Both the position numbers and the translations under genes were made by a program. A stretch of 64,000 nt of DNA from Acinetobacter courvalinii (GTDB taxonomy: Bacteria; Pseudomonadota; Gammaproteobacteria; Pseudomonadales; Moraxellaceae), in assembly GCF_014635545.1 (NCBI RefSeq), contig NZ_BMDA01000001.1, positions 1,690,739 to 1,754,738 of the forward strand, given 5' to 3'. Shown here piece by piece: positions 1 to 8,463 of the stretch. The stretch's first letter is position 1. Each line of letters starts with the position of its first letter. The notes under the pieces were generated by a model that saw only the letters and a program-made list of their open reading frames with translations, was not told the origin of the DNA and did no database searches.

Positions 1-1107
1 TTCCTGATATTTTGGCTGTGCTAGGGCACTGAAATTATTCTCTGCCCCATCTGTTTTCATGGCCTGTGCCAGATCAGCTGTTGCCGTCTGGAATTGCGAC
101 AAAGTTGCTTTGGCATAATGCCGTACGAACTCATGCACTTCACGCTGGTTCAGAAAACGGATTTCGTGCTTGGTCGGATGCACATTGACATCAATATTTT
201 CAGGATCAACTTCTAAAAATAACAGATAGGATGAATGTTGATGACCATGCAGAATACCGTCATAGGCCATACGTAAGGCATGCGAAATGGTCTTGTCCTT
301 CACAATACGACCATTCACATAGACATATTGCAAATCGGCCTGTGCCCGCGCATCGGATGGATGACCCAGCCAGCCAGATAAACGCATATTAATACTATCC
401 GAATCGATCCAGTAGGCATTCTGGATAAATTGCTGTCCCAATAATTGTTGCACCCGCTGATAACGTAATTCGCCACTATCCGCGATCGGCAGGTTTAAAC
501 GGATATTATCGTTATGTTCCAGTACAAATCGAATATCGAAATGGGTTAAAGCCAGACGACGCACAATTTCTTCAATATGATTATATTCTGTGGTCGGTTT
601 TTTTAAGAATTTACGGCGTGCAGGCACATTAAAAAATAAATCCTGCACCCGAATATGCGTCCCTTTCTGGGCAGCCACCGCCTGAATCTGCTGATGATCA
701 AATGCTGTCCCGTTCACTTCAACCTGATAGCCAACACCCTGCTCATCCTGACTGCTGGTCAAGGTCAAACGCGATACAGCTGCAATCGAAGCCAAGGCTT
801 CACCACGAAAGCCCAGACTCACAATCGCGTGTAAATCATCTGCAGTCTGAATTTTGCTGGTGGCGTGTCGCATCACGGCTAAAGGTAAATCTTCCGGATG
901 AATCCCGTTACCATTATCAATGATTTCAATCAGGGTTGAACCGCCCTGAGCAATCCGGATAATCAGTTCAGTTGCGCCCGCATCAATCGAGTTTTCTAAT
1001 AATTCTTTGACCACTGATGAAGGACGTTCAATAACCTCACCCGCTGCAATCTGGTTGGCTAATGCAGCATCAAGGGTATGAATACGACGGGTTGAATCAT
1101 GCGCCAT
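1..1107 (-). CDS. mutL: DNA mismatch repair protein MutL (N-terminal part, cut by window edge)
   Basis: MutL couples mismatch recognition by MutS to downstream strand incision. The 369 visible residues cover the GHKL ATPase half. In order I read [20 protein letters not shown] (about residues 17-36), DAGA, the ATP-lid motifs DNGNGI and [10 protein letters not shown], then the transducer region with [11 protein letters not shown]. The C-terminal dimerisation domain lies beyond base 1. The ATG at 1105-1107 sits inside the end of tsaE, an 11-base overlap that suggests translational coupling. The tsaE-mutL order is common in gammaproteobacteria; amiB, often found between them, is absent here. Identification is very secure. 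Confidence 0.97.
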   Translation of the reverse strand, partial: MAHDSTRRIHTLDAALANQIAAGEVIERPSSVVKELLENSIDAGATELIIRIAQGGSTLIEIIDNGNGIHPEDLPLAVMRHATSKIQTADDLHAIVSLGFRGEALASIAAVSRLTLTSSQDEQGVGYQVEVNGTAFDHQQIQAVAAQKGTHIRVQDLFFNVPARRKFLKKPTTEYNHIEEIVRRLALTHFDIRFVLEHNDNIRLNLPIADSGELRYQRVQQLLGQQFIQNAYWIDSDSINMRLSGWLGHPSDARAQADLQYVYVNGRIVKDKTISHALRMAYDGILHGHQHSSYLLFLEVDPENIDVNVHPTKHEIRFLNQREVHEFVRHYAKATLSQFQTATADLAQAMKTDGAENNFSALAQPKYQE

Positions 1108-1573
1108 TCAATTGTTCCTGCAAAATTTGAATTAAAGATTCTGATTCTGTAGTTAAGGTGACAGACCGGGTCAACTCATCCTCTGATTTTTGAATATCAA
1201 TCACGATATCCGGCTTTGGAATCTCATCGCCACCTTTGGATGGCCATTCAAACAGAAATAAGGCGTCAGGCGTTTCCAGATAATCACGAATTCCCATCAA
1301 CTCCAATTCATAAGGATCATCCAGGCGATAAAGATCGAAATGGAAAATTTCTTTACCCTGAATGGTATAGGGTTCAACCAGCGTATAGGTCGGACTTTTT
1401 ACTGACCCTTTATGGCCGAGATTTTGTAAAAAATAACGGGTAAAGGTCGTCTTGCCAGCACCCAGATCACCAATCAAGTAAATAATGCCTGAATGCACAT
1501 GTTGAGACAGGATGCGTGCAAACTGTTGGGTGTCTTGTTCATGATTTAATTTAAATTTCACTGAATATGACAT
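1097..1573 (-). CDS. tsaE: tRNA threonylcarbamoyladenosine biosynthesis ATPase TsaE
   Basis: TsaE is the ATPase that works with TsaB and TsaD to make t6A37 in tRNAs that read ANN codons. The 158-residue product is the usual family length. It carries a P-loop near residues 36-44 (GDLGAGKTT), then [17 protein letters not shown] and LFEWPSKG, all hallmarks of the family. Its 3' end overlaps the start of mutL by 11 bases, so the two are probably one transcript. Its start codon (1571-1573) is almost interlocked with a start codon on the opposite strand (1567-1569), so it has a divergent, overlapping neighbour. Confidence 0.95.
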   Translation of the reverse strand: MSYSVKFKLNHEQDTQQFARILSQHVHSGIIYLIGDLGAGKTTFTRYFLQNLGHKGSVKSPTYTLVEPYTIQGKEIFHFDLYRLDDPYELELMGIRDYLETPDALFLFEWPSKGGDEIPKPDIVIDIQKSEDELTRSVTLTTESESLIQILQEQLNGA

Positions 1574-2088
1574 GGCAAATAGAACAAAATTGGGATGCTG
1601 GCTATGATAACATTGCCCTGCTTCAAAGCCTAATCCATAGAAAGAAGTTGCTACTTTTTAAAACAACTTCTAAATTATTTTCTGAGGAAACTGTTGTGGA
1701 AGAACATCGGATACTCATTTCGAAATTTACGCATCAGCTTTTTTTATCCATTGGGAAACCTTTTGAAAAAACAACTGAGCTAGAAAGGCAAATTCTTGCG
1801 AGTTTTAGTTTCGGTGCCATTCATGCCCAATGTTTTTTAAATCAACTACCCGCTTTAGAGATTCATAAACTCGCCATTTTTATTTTGACTGCAGAATTTA
1901 AATATACCCCTCAACAAGCTAAAGATTTCGTAGAGCATCTTATTCAAGTTGCTAGCGACAAAGAGCTTCACCCGACCACTCATGCAATCATTCATAGAGG
2001 AATTGATGGACACAGGCAATTCATCAATTCTGATTATGTCAATCTAAGCAATAACATCAACGGTATACTTACTCTGATTTGCCCTTAA
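1567..2088 (+). CDS. Uncharacterised 173-aa protein (possibly Imm48-like)
   Basis: I do not recognise this protein with confidence. It looks soluble and mostly helical, with no signal peptide or membrane segment. A distinctive stretch near residues 135-153 reads [18 protein letters not shown]. From memory it recalls the Imm48 family of polymorphic-toxin immunity proteins, but no toxin gene lies nearby, so the assignment is tentative. The only plausible ATG overlaps the tsaE start region on the other strand and has no obvious Shine-Dalgarno sequence, so the start is uncertain. A 10-bp inverted repeat at 2081-2113 overlaps its stop codon. Confidence 0.6.
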   Translation: MTWQIEQNWDAGYDNIALLQSLIHRKKLLLFKTTSKLFSEETVVEEHRILISKFTHQLFLSIGKPFEKTTELERQILASFSFGAIHAQCFLNQLPALEIHKLAIFILTAEFKYTPQQAKDFVEHLIQVASDKELHPTTHAIIHRGIDGHRQFINSDYVNLSNNINGILTLICP

Positions 2089-2118
2089 AATGCGCATCTT
2101 GATTTTTAAGGGCATAAT
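2081..2118 (+). terminator. Possible terminator after the 1567-2088 gene
   Basis: The arms GCCCTTAAAA (2081-2090) and TTTTAAGGGC (2104-2113) are perfectly complementary around a 13-base loop. The left arm overlaps the stop codon. No proper T-run follows (ATAATTT), so termination would be weak. The rluA-family gene starts 14 bases further on. Confidence 0.4.
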
Positions 2119-2126
2119 TTAACTCA

Positions 2127-3041
2127 ATGAATAAATTCTCAAATACAGATTTTACTCCGCCACTGATCGATGGCGTGAGTGCCAGTAAAGTTTTTTTACC
2201 TCATGATGGTTGTGCAAATACCATTTTTGACTATCTCTGCCAGCATTTTCCTCATATCCAGCCAGAAGAATGGCAACAACGCTTTGCCGATGGGCTGATC
2301 TATGCAGCAGATGGCACAAAACTCGGTATCGACAGCATCTACACACCCAATACCCACCTCTTTTATTATCGTTTTCTGGCAAACGAAATCCATGTGCCCT
2401 TTCAGCATGAAATTTTATTTGAAAATGAAGATTTGCTGGTGGCCGATAAACCGCACTTCCTCACCATGACGCCAACTGGACAATATGTTCAGGAAACACT
2501 TTTGGTAAGATTAAAAAAGCAGACCGGTTATGCTGAGCTCACACCTATTCACCGACTGGACCGTGAAACGGCGGGAGTGGTTTTATTCTGCAAAACACCT
2601 GCAACCCGCGGCATTTATCAGCAGCTGTTTGCCGAACGCAAAGTCAAAAAAAACTATCACGCCATTGCTGCCTATCGAGCAGAACTCAACTTTCCACAAA
2701 GCTTGCAATTGCATCTGGAAAAAGGCAACCCTTTTTACACCATGCAAATTAATCTCGATAAAACCCCGAATACGGAAACAATGATCGAGTTGCTGGAACA
2801 CAACCAGCACCTTGCAAAATATCTGCTCAAACCGACAACAGGAAAGCAGCATCAACTACGCGTCCATCTCAACTCTCTGGGCATTCCCATCTTAAATGAT
2901 CCGTTTTATCCAGTGGTCGCACATAAAACAGATGATGATTTCAGCCATCCATTACAGTTGTTGGCCAAGGAGATTCATTTTGTTGATCCGGTATTACAAC
3001 AGCAAATGCACTTTAAATCTAATTTCGAACTGACACTGTAA
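2127..3041 (+). CDS. RluA-family RNA pseudouridine synthase
   Basis: This enzyme isomerises uridine to pseudouridine in rRNA or tRNA. The 304-residue protein has the family signature HRLDRETAG near residues 142-150, whose Asp is the catalytic nucleophile. FENEDLLVADKP precedes it and KQHQLRVHLNSLGIPILND follows near residues 240-258, matching the RluA/RluC/TruC branch. No S4 domain is evident, which argues against RluC/RluD. The exact target cannot be read from the sequence. It starts 38 bases after the previous gene and has no downstream operon partner. Confidence 0.88.
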   Translation: MNKFSNTDFTPPLIDGVSASKVFLPHDGCANTIFDYLCQHFPHIQPEEWQQRFADGLIYAADGTKLGIDSIYTPNTHLFYYRFLANEIHVPFQHEILFENEDLLVADKPHFLTMTPTGQYVQETLLVRLKKQTGYAELTPIHRLDRETAGVVLFCKTPATRGIYQQLFAERKVKKNYHAIAAYRAELNFPQSLQLHLEKGNPFYTMQINLDKTPNTETMIELLEHNQHLAKYLLKPTTGKQHQLRVHLNSLGIPILNDPFYPVVAHKTDDDFSHPLQLLAKEIHFVDPVLQQQMHFKSNFELTL

Positions 3042-3150
3042 ATACATCGTAATGACAAAAATTCTATTTTTTCACCTCAAAAATATTGAAATTACATTGC
3101 AATGGTTTAAAATACATGACGATAACTAAAAATATGTGGTTACATTTTTT

Positions 3151-3459
3151 ATGCGTAAAACAGAAGTTTATCAGGTTCGCCTTGATTCTCAGGAAAAGAA
3201 ACAGGCTTTTGCCGTTTTTAAGCAGTTGGGTATCTCCCCTGCTCAAGCCGTTCGTCTTTTCTTCAAACAGGTTGTCCTGACCAAATCGATTCCTTTCGCA
3301 ATTGAAAACCAGAACATTAATATGGAACAATTGCTTAAATTACGTAAATCCAAAGCTGCTGCATCTGCCGAAAATCCGTCTGCAATCGAGATTGAGGATG
3401 ATCATGAAGATCTATTCGAAGAGCTAAATGCACTATTGGGTGAAAGTGACAAAACTTAA
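3151..3459 (+). CDS. Orphan RelB/DinJ-type antitoxin-like protein
   Basis: The 102-residue product begins MRKTEVYQVRLDSQEKKQAF and continues through LGISPAQAVRLFFKQVVLTKSIPF. That is the ribbon-helix-helix N-terminal domain of RelB/DinJ antitoxins: a short DNA-binding strand, then the 'SPAQAVRLFFKQV' helix. The C-terminal half is acidic (EIEDDHEDLFEELNALL), as expected for a toxin-wrapping tail. I chose the ATG at 3151 over a GTG at 3136 because the alternative adds residues before the conserved start. No YafQ/RelE toxin gene lies on either side; the next gene is a GNAT acetyltransferase 98 bases downstream. It may be a stand-alone regulator. Confidence 0.72.
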   Translation: MRKTEVYQVRLDSQEKKQAFAVFKQLGISPAQAVRLFFKQVVLTKSIPFAIENQNINMEQLLKLRKSKAAASAENPSAIEIEDDHEDLFEELNALLGESDKT

Positions 3460-3557
3460 CAATGTTGCATTTATAAACAAGTTTTTATTTTTTAAGCTGA
3501 ATTTTTTTCGCTATTCTGACAGTCCAAATAAAATTATAACTGTAAGGATGGGCTGGA

Positions 3558-4001
3558 ATGATTGTTAAGCGAGCCACAAAGGAAGATCTTCATCAACTTG
3601 CTGTCTTGTTTGACGAATACCGTCAATTCTACGGTGCATCATCAAATCTTGAACAATCTTATCAATTTCTCAAGCAACGTTTTGACAATAAAGAAAGTGT
3701 CATTTTCATTCATGTAAAAGACGATGTTATTACAGGTTTTGTTCTACTCTACCTTGCTTTTTCTTCGGTGGCCTGTGAAACCTATTACATACTAGATGAT
3801 GTTTATGTCACCCCAAGCTATCGCAAACAGGGTTCAGCCAAACAACTGATTGATACCGCGATCCTTTTTGCACGCCATGAAAATGCGCTACGGATTAGTC
3901 TGGAAACTCAAAAAAATAACTACCAATCCCATCGTCTATATGAACACATGGGATTTATTCAGGATAGTGAATTTAAGACCTATCATTGCTTCTTGAAATA
4001 A
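3558..4001 (+). CDS. GNAT-family N-acetyltransferase
   Basis: The 147-residue protein shows the single-domain GNAT fold. The acetyl-CoA loop is at about residues 87-101 (VTPSYRKQGSAKQLI, the R/Q-x-x-G-x-A motif). A late N-x-x-x-x-x-L-Y-x-x-x-G-F element follows (NNYQSHRLYEHMGF). The start has a good ribosome-binding site (TAAGGATGGGCTGG then ATG). The substrate is unknown. The antitoxin-like gene upstream raises the question of a GNAT toxin, but this protein resembles ordinary metabolic GNATs more than TacT/AtaT toxins, which pair with DUF1778 antitoxins. Confidence 0.85.
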   Translation: MIVKRATKEDLHQLAVLFDEYRQFYGASSNLEQSYQFLKQRFDNKESVIFIHVKDDVITGFVLLYLAFSSVACETYYILDDVYVTPSYRKQGSAKQLIDTAILFARHENALRISLETQKNNYQSHRLYEHMGFIQDSEFKTYHCFLK

Positions 4002-4027
4002 TGAGGAGCTGTGGAATACGACAAGGC

Positions 4028-4741
4028 TTAACCGTTTACAACAATATTTTGACTCAACTGTTTTTGCTCAGCACTTAAATACATCCATTCTCCTTCTGGC
4101 AGCTCAGGCAGTTCAAGTAAACCCACTTGATGTCGGTGTAATGCTTCAACCTTATTCCCTACGGCAGCCAGCATACGTTTGACTTGATGATAAACGCCTT
4201 GATGAACGGTCATGCTCAACTGATGTTCCGAAAATAATGTAACATCCGTTGCAGCAAAGATTCCTTTTTCATTTCGAAGTTCCACACCCTGCTGTAAGCC
4301 CTGAATTTGCTCAGGTGTGATCGGATCTGCGGTAGTGACATGATACACCTTAGGCACATGTTTGCGCGGATGAGTCAAGGCTTGTAAATATTGCCCATCA
4401 TCAGTCAAAAGTAACAGACCTGTCGTGTCCTGATCCAGCCGCCCCACACATTGAATACCTCGATGCAGTAAAATTTCAGGAAATAAACTGAATACACTTT
4501 TATGATGTGTGGCCTGATGTGAGCATTCATAGCCCTGCGGTTTATTCAAAACCAGATAAACATGCTCACGATATTGATATTCTTCACCAAACACCTGAAA
4601 CAGCAACTGATCGGTATTGATATTCTGTTTGGGATTATCACACATCTGTTGATCGATCTGGACAGAACCATTTTTAATTAACTGCTGGCAATACTTACGT
4701 GAACCAAAGCCTTGAGATTGCAAAATTTTTTCCAGCAGCAT
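4028..4741 (-). CDS. rsuA: 16S rRNA pseudouridine(516) synthase RsuA
   Basis: RsuA makes pseudouridine 516 in 16S rRNA. The 237-residue protein starts with an S4 RNA-binding domain (MLLEKILQSQGFGSRKYCQQ, residues 1-20). The catalytic GRLDQDTTGLLLLTDDGQ follows near residues 100-117, and KRMLAAVGNKVEALHR comes later. The TDDGQ and LTHPRKHVPKVY segments match RsuA rather than RluB/RluE. It lies convergent with the GNAT gene and diverges from the glycine-zipper gene, so it is probably monocistronic. Confidence 0.85.
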   Translation of the reverse strand: MLLEKILQSQGFGSRKYCQQLIKNGSVQIDQQMCDNPKQNINTDQLLFQVFGEEYQYREHVYLVLNKPQGYECSHQATHHKSVFSLFPEILLHRGIQCVGRLDQDTTGLLLLTDDGQYLQALTHPRKHVPKVYHVTTADPITPEQIQGLQQGVELRNEKGIFAATDVTLFSEHQLSMTVHQGVYHQVKRMLAAVGNKVEALHRHQVGLLELPELPEGEWMYLSAEQKQLSQNIVVNG

Positions 4742-4987
4742 ATCTAGATCCTAAACCAAACTTTTTCTATTGTACCTGATTAGCACAAAGCCCGTTGTTC
4801 ATTGCTTATTCATTCTTTATTTTTATAATTTATTCACAATTTCTTCACTTGTAATAGAACCCATACAAAACCCTCGTGAAATACTCTCAATCCAGATATT
4901 GCACTCCATAATTTCACTAAAAACTCTTGTTACATTTGTCCCAAGCAAAAAGAATACTGTCCAAAAGAATGGATAAGGAGTTTCATC

Positions 4988-5485
4988 ATGAAAGCAAATA
5001 TGTGGTTATGTAGCGTTATCTTGGCAACCTCGTCAATGGTGACTGTGGCACATGCAGACAATGCAACCCGCGTTGCGGCAACTTCAGCGTTAGGCAGTGT
5101 GGTCGGTACCGCATTAGGTAAACAATTTGGTGGTGATACAGGTGCCATGATTGGTTCCGCTATTGGTGGTGCTGGTGGTGCAGCTGCCTCCAGTAATAAA
5201 CGTAACCGTACCGAAGCTGCCATTGGTGGTGGTTTAGGTGGCGTCGGCGGATATACCGTAGGTCGTAACATGGGTGGTTCCAACGGCGGTTATATTGGTG
5301 CAGCCTTAGGTGCGGCTGGTGGCGCAGCGCTCGGTCAAAAAGTTGGCCAAGATCGTGATGAAGACAGTCGCTATGACCGCCGTTATGACAATCGCCGTTC
5401 TTATGATGATCGCCGTTACTATAATTCACGTCATAACTATCGTCATGACAATGGACGCCATCGTGGCTGGTACAAAAATCGTTAA
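4988..5485 (+). CDS. Glycine-zipper exported protein with Arg/Tyr/Asp-rich tail
   Basis: The 165-residue protein starts with a Sec signal peptide (residues 1-23, ending VAHA). Glycine-zipper segments follow: GTALGKQFGGDTGAMIGSAIGG, then a second Gly/Ala-rich block ending GAALGQKVG near residue 120. These are typical of outer-membrane-associated 2TM glycine-zipper proteins. The last 45 residues are repetitive and rich in Arg, Tyr, Asp and His (RYDRRYDNRR, YDDRRYYNSR), probably disordered and able to bind anionic surfaces. Role unknown, presumably cell envelope. A strong Shine-Dalgarno (TAAGGAG) precedes the start and a terminator follows. Confidence 0.8.
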   Translation: MKANMWLCSVILATSSMVTVAHADNATRVAATSALGSVVGTALGKQFGGDTGAMIGSAIGGAGGAAASSNKRNRTEAAIGGGLGGVGGYTVGRNMGGSNGGYIGAALGAAGGAALGQKVGQDRDEDSRYDRRYDNRRSYDDRRYYNSRHNYRHDNGRHRGWYKNR

Positions 5486-5518
5486 TCCAGTCGGTTTCTT
5501 GTTCGTTTTACCCTTTAT

Positions 5519-5540
5519 AGCACCTTCGGGTGCTTTTTTT
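5519..5540 (+). terminator. Rho-independent terminator after glycine-zipper gene
   Basis: Stem AGCACC/GGTGCT closes a TTCG tetraloop and is followed by seven T residues. It lies 34 bases after the stop codon. Confidence 0.9.
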
Positions 5541-5557
5541 ATAGGCTGAAACAATAC

Positions 5558-5612
5558 ATCGAACAAATTCGATATACAAACTCAAACATATATCGTAGTA
5601 TTTCGATATATG
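5558..5612. promoter_or_regulatory. Two inverted repeats upstream of the flavin oxidoreductase (candidate operator)
   Basis: The first palindrome at 5558-5573 is ATCGAA-N4-TTCGAT. The second at 5587-5612 has 9-bp perfect arms, CATATATCG and CGATATATG, around 8 bases. Both share an ATCG/CGAT half-site and sit just before the ATG at 5626. That is the arrangement expected for a dimeric repressor overlapping the promoter. The regulator is not identified. Confidence 0.55.
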
Positions 5613-5625
5613 GTTTTGAGATGTA

Positions 5626-6630
5626 ATGATGAAAACACTACAAGATATAAAGTTCTCTATTCTGGAATTAGCTCCTGTTAGAGATGATAAGAGTATTGAA
5701 TTTTCACTACGCCATGCTTTAGAGCTTGCACAGCATGCCGAAAAGTTAGGCTATGAACGCTTTTGGTTGGCAGAACATCACAATATGGATGGGATTGCCA
5801 GTTCTGCCACAGCGGTTTTATTAGGTTTTATTGCGGCAAACACTCAAAAGATCCGTTTGGGTTCAGGCGGGATCATGCTGCCCAATCATGCACCATTGGT
5901 GGTGGCAGAACAATTCGGTACCTTGGCAACACTTTATCCAGATCGTTTTGAACTGGGTCTGGGCCGTGCACCGGGCACCGACCAGATGACCATGCGCGCA
6001 TTACGTCGAGGACGTCAGGAAACAGAGGATCAATTTCCGCAAGATGTGCAGGAAATTTTACAATATTTTAAAGCACCGCAACCGGGTCAACGAATTATTG
6101 CAACGCCTGGGCAAAATACCCATGTACCAGTCTGGTTACTCGGTTCAAGTTTATTTAGTGCGCAACTGGCAGCCAAGCTGGGACTGCCCTACTCATTTGC
6201 TTCGCACTTTGCCCCAAGAATGTTAGGTCAGGCCATCGACATCTATCGGGATAATTTCCAGCCTTCTGAATATTTGGATCAACCTTATGTATCGATGGGT
6301 GTCCCGACCGTGGTTGCTGAAACCGATGAAGAAGCTCAACATCTGGCAACCAGTTCTTATCAACGGATCTTGAACCTGATCCGGGGCCATAGCCTAAAAC
6401 TTAAACCACCCATTGCATCGACTCAAGGTCTGGCAAACAGTTCTGAGCAACTTGCCATTCAGAATTTCTATGCCATGGCGCAAATCGGTTCAGCAGAAAC
6501 AGTGAAAGCGGGTTTAAATAAAATTGCCAGTCAATATGAAGTAGATGAGTTTATTTTCACCTGTGATATTTACGACACCCAGAAACGGTTAGAGAACTTT
6601 AGCCTGTTGATGGACCTTAAAAACAGCTAA
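5626..6630 (+). CDS. LLM-class (luciferase-like) flavin-dependent oxidoreductase, YhbW type
   Basis: The protein is a TIM-barrel flavin-dependent monooxygenase-like enzyme of 334 residues (333 if the second of two tandem ATGs is used). The typical N-terminal order is visible: [27 protein letters not shown] (about residues 41-57), [25 protein letters not shown] and [14 protein letters not shown]. This closely follows the E. coli YhbW / MsnO8 subgroup. The substrate is unknown. Two inverted repeats directly upstream suggest repressor control, and no partner flavin reductase is adjacent. Confidence 0.88.
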   Translation: MMKTLQDIKFSILELAPVRDDKSIEFSLRHALELAQHAEKLGYERFWLAEHHNMDGIASSATAVLLGFIAANTQKIRLGSGGIMLPNHAPLVVAEQFGTLATLYPDRFELGLGRAPGTDQMTMRALRRGRQETEDQFPQDVQEILQYFKAPQPGQRIIATPGQNTHVPVWLLGSSLFSAQLAAKLGLPYSFASHFAPRMLGQAIDIYRDNFQPSEYLDQPYVSMGVPTVVAETDEEAQHLATSSYQRILNLIRGHSLKLKPPIASTQGLANSSEQLAIQNFYAMAQIGSAETVKAGLNKIASQYEVDEFIFTCDIYDTQKRLENFSLLMDLKNS

Positions 6631-6642
6631 ATGGCTATCTAA

Positions 6643-6677
6643 AAGTAAGCATTATTTCTCATAAATGATGCTTACTT
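6643..6677. terminator. Inverted repeat between convergent genes (possible terminator)
   Basis: The arms AAGTAAGCAT and ATGCTTACTT are perfect 10-bp complements around a 15-base loop. The repeat lies between two converging genes and overlaps the stop codon of the minus-strand gene. It lacks a clear T-run on either strand. Confidence 0.4.
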
Positions 6678-7388
6678 CACGACGCCTACATACTGATAAA
6701 CCGTATTGCTTTTGCGATAACGCAAATACTTGGCCTGTGGTTTTGAGTTTTGATCCAGCAGCATAATATCAATGGTTTCTAATTTTTTATCACTGCGAAT
6801 ATAGTCAGGCACATCATTCGGGCCTTCATGATTGTTACAGTCAAAATCAACCTGGATATGATCCAGCAGCTTTGTTTTGGTCTGGAAGAGCTTTATTGGC
6901 CGCACCGCTCCCGTTTTAGTCGGCTGAAATGCAGCAATCGCATAAGCACCGACACAACTGCTACCTTTATAATAGCTCTCAACCAGATAAACCGGTTGCT
7001 TCGCCAATATCGTTTGCTTTACATCAAAAATAAAACCTGTCTCGACAGGTGTTAAGCGCATCTTCCCCTCATTTTGAGTCTGTACATAAGAAGAATATTC
7101 ACCCATGGTTCCACCACCACCGACATCAAAAGTATAAAACCTCAACTGCTGATCCGGCGAAAACTGGATATGCATATGGTAATGGTCTTGCAAAGCAGGA
7201 AAGGAATATTTAAAGCTGGCTGGATCATGCTCGATTTTCTCGACGATTTCCGACTCGATTGCCTGATTGACCTGATAAAAATCTTTATTTGCATATTTCT
7301 GAATGAGCTTTTTTTCAAATTGTGCCAAGGTTTCCGCATGCGTTTGCGAAATCACAAGAAGCGGTAGAAGAAGTACCAGTCTTTTCAT
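6672..7388 (-). CDS. Hypothetical exported protein
   Basis: This 238-residue protein has a clear Sec signal peptide (MKRLVLLLPLLVISQTHA, residues 1-18), so it is probably periplasmic. I do not recognise a domain. The middle is rich in beta-type sequence (LRFYTFDVGGGGTMGEYSSY, then YLVESYYKGSSCVGAYAIAAF). Two cysteines, one in SSCVG and one in VDFDCNN, could form a disulphide. It looks like a lineage-specific Acinetobacter protein. It is transcribed towards the flavin oxidoreductase and away from ppsR, and no operon partner is evident. Confidence 0.8.
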   Translation of the reverse strand: MKRLVLLLPLLVISQTHAETLAQFEKKLIQKYANKDFYQVNQAIESEIVEKIEHDPASFKYSFPALQDHYHMHIQFSPDQQLRFYTFDVGGGGTMGEYSSYVQTQNEGKMRLTPVETGFIFDVKQTILAKQPVYLVESYYKGSSCVGAYAIAAFQPTKTGAVRPIKLFQTKTKLLDHIQVDFDCNNHEGPNDVPDYIRSDKKLETIDIMLLDQNSKPQAKYLRYRKSNTVYQYVGVVK

Positions 7389-7468
7389 TCTATTGTCCTG
7401 TTTTTATTATTGCCAAAATAGAAAAAAGCGCAGCACATCGACCACGCTTTTTCTATTAAATCTCATCT

Positions 7469-8308
7469 TTAACCAATACGACGTTTTAAACCGGTCATTT
7501 GCAAAACACGGGTTGAGATTTCTTCAATCGACATTTCTGTGACATTGAGATATTTAATCCCTTCCGAGATATAGATGCCTTCAACTGCACGAAGTTCCAT
7601 CTGGCACTGACTAAAGCTTGAATAACGACTATTGGCCTTACGCTCATTACGAATCGCGACCAGACGCTCGGCATCAATCATCAGGCCAAACAGTTTATTC
7701 TTATGTTCACGCAGCACTTTTGGCAAACGGTTGTCATCCAGGTCTTCCTCGGTTAAAGGGTAGTTTGCTACACGAATCCCGAATTGTAATGATAAATAAA
7801 TCGAGGTTGGGGTTTTACCAGAGCGCGATACCCCAATCAAAATGATATCGGCTTTGTCATAATGACGTGTTCTGGCACCATCATCATTGTCCAGCGCAAA
7901 ATGCACTGCATCGATACGGGCTTTATAATATTCAGAATCGGTAACCGCATGCGTTTGCCCGACCAAAGTGGTTGGCGGTACCCCGATTTCTTGTTCTAAT
8001 TTACTGATCAGGCCTTCAAATACATCCAGATTAACCGCTTTGGCCGTATTAATGATTTCACGAACATTCGGATCAACCAAGGTATCAAAAACCAGTGGCA
8101 AAGAGCCATCCCGAGACTGGCAGGCATTGATCTCTGCCACAGCCACCATTGCGGCCTCTTCAGTCGCGATATAAGGCATGATATGGATGTCAAAATCCAC
8201 GTTCGGAAATTGCGCAAGTAGTGAATGTCCAAGGGTTTCTGCAGTAATTGCGGTGCCATCTGAAATAAAAAAAACGCTCCGTTTAATTTCTTTACTTACG
8301 GGCATCAA
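7469..8308 (-). CDS. ppsR: PEP synthase regulatory kinase/phosphorylase PpsR (DUF299)
   Basis: PpsR is the bifunctional regulator that inactivates PEP synthase by ADP-dependent phosphorylation and reactivates it by phosphate-dependent removal. The 279-residue length is normal. FFISDGTAITAETLGHSLLAQF starts the protein and a P-loop GVSRSGKTPTSIYLS lies near residues 158-172, followed by ANYPL. The start could be either of two adjacent ATGs. It lies divergently from ppsA, its own target, across 155 bases. Confidence 0.95.
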   Translation of the reverse strand: MMPVSKEIKRSVFFISDGTAITAETLGHSLLAQFPNVDFDIHIMPYIATEEAAMVAVAEINACQSRDGSLPLVFDTLVDPNVREIINTAKAVNLDVFEGLISKLEQEIGVPPTTLVGQTHAVTDSEYYKARIDAVHFALDNDDGARTRHYDKADIILIGVSRSGKTPTSIYLSLQFGIRVANYPLTEEDLDDNRLPKVLREHKNKLFGLMIDAERLVAIRNERKANSRYSSFSQCQMELRAVEGIYISEGIKYLNVTEMSIEEISTRVLQMTGLKRRIG

Positions 8309-8463
8309 AATTCTCCTTAAACATTTGTCTTAGTGCTCTATAATCTTTATAGTAAACTCATCTAACATGACTGTCGCTTAGTAAAATACTAAATCTAGGC
8401 ACTTTTGTATAATTTCATACCAATGATGGTCATTCATACTGCAAAAAAAGTGGAGTAAATACT

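Noticed and set aside
702..923. Plus-strand open frame of 73 codons inside mutL
   Set aside because: It lies wholly antisense to the conserved MutL ATPase domain, has no ribosome-binding site and no recognisable content.
3558..4001. GNAT as the toxin of a toxin-antitoxin pair with the RelB-like gene
   Set aside because: Known GNAT toxins pair with DUF1778 antitoxins usually overlapping or adjacent by a few bases; here the gap is 98 bases and the protein resembles ordinary GNATs. Kept only as a question.
4770..4976. 68-codon open frame upstream of the glycine-zipper gene
   Set aside because: Its composition is Ile/Leu/Phe-rich noise from AT-rich DNA and it covers the expected promoter region; no Shine-Dalgarno sequence.
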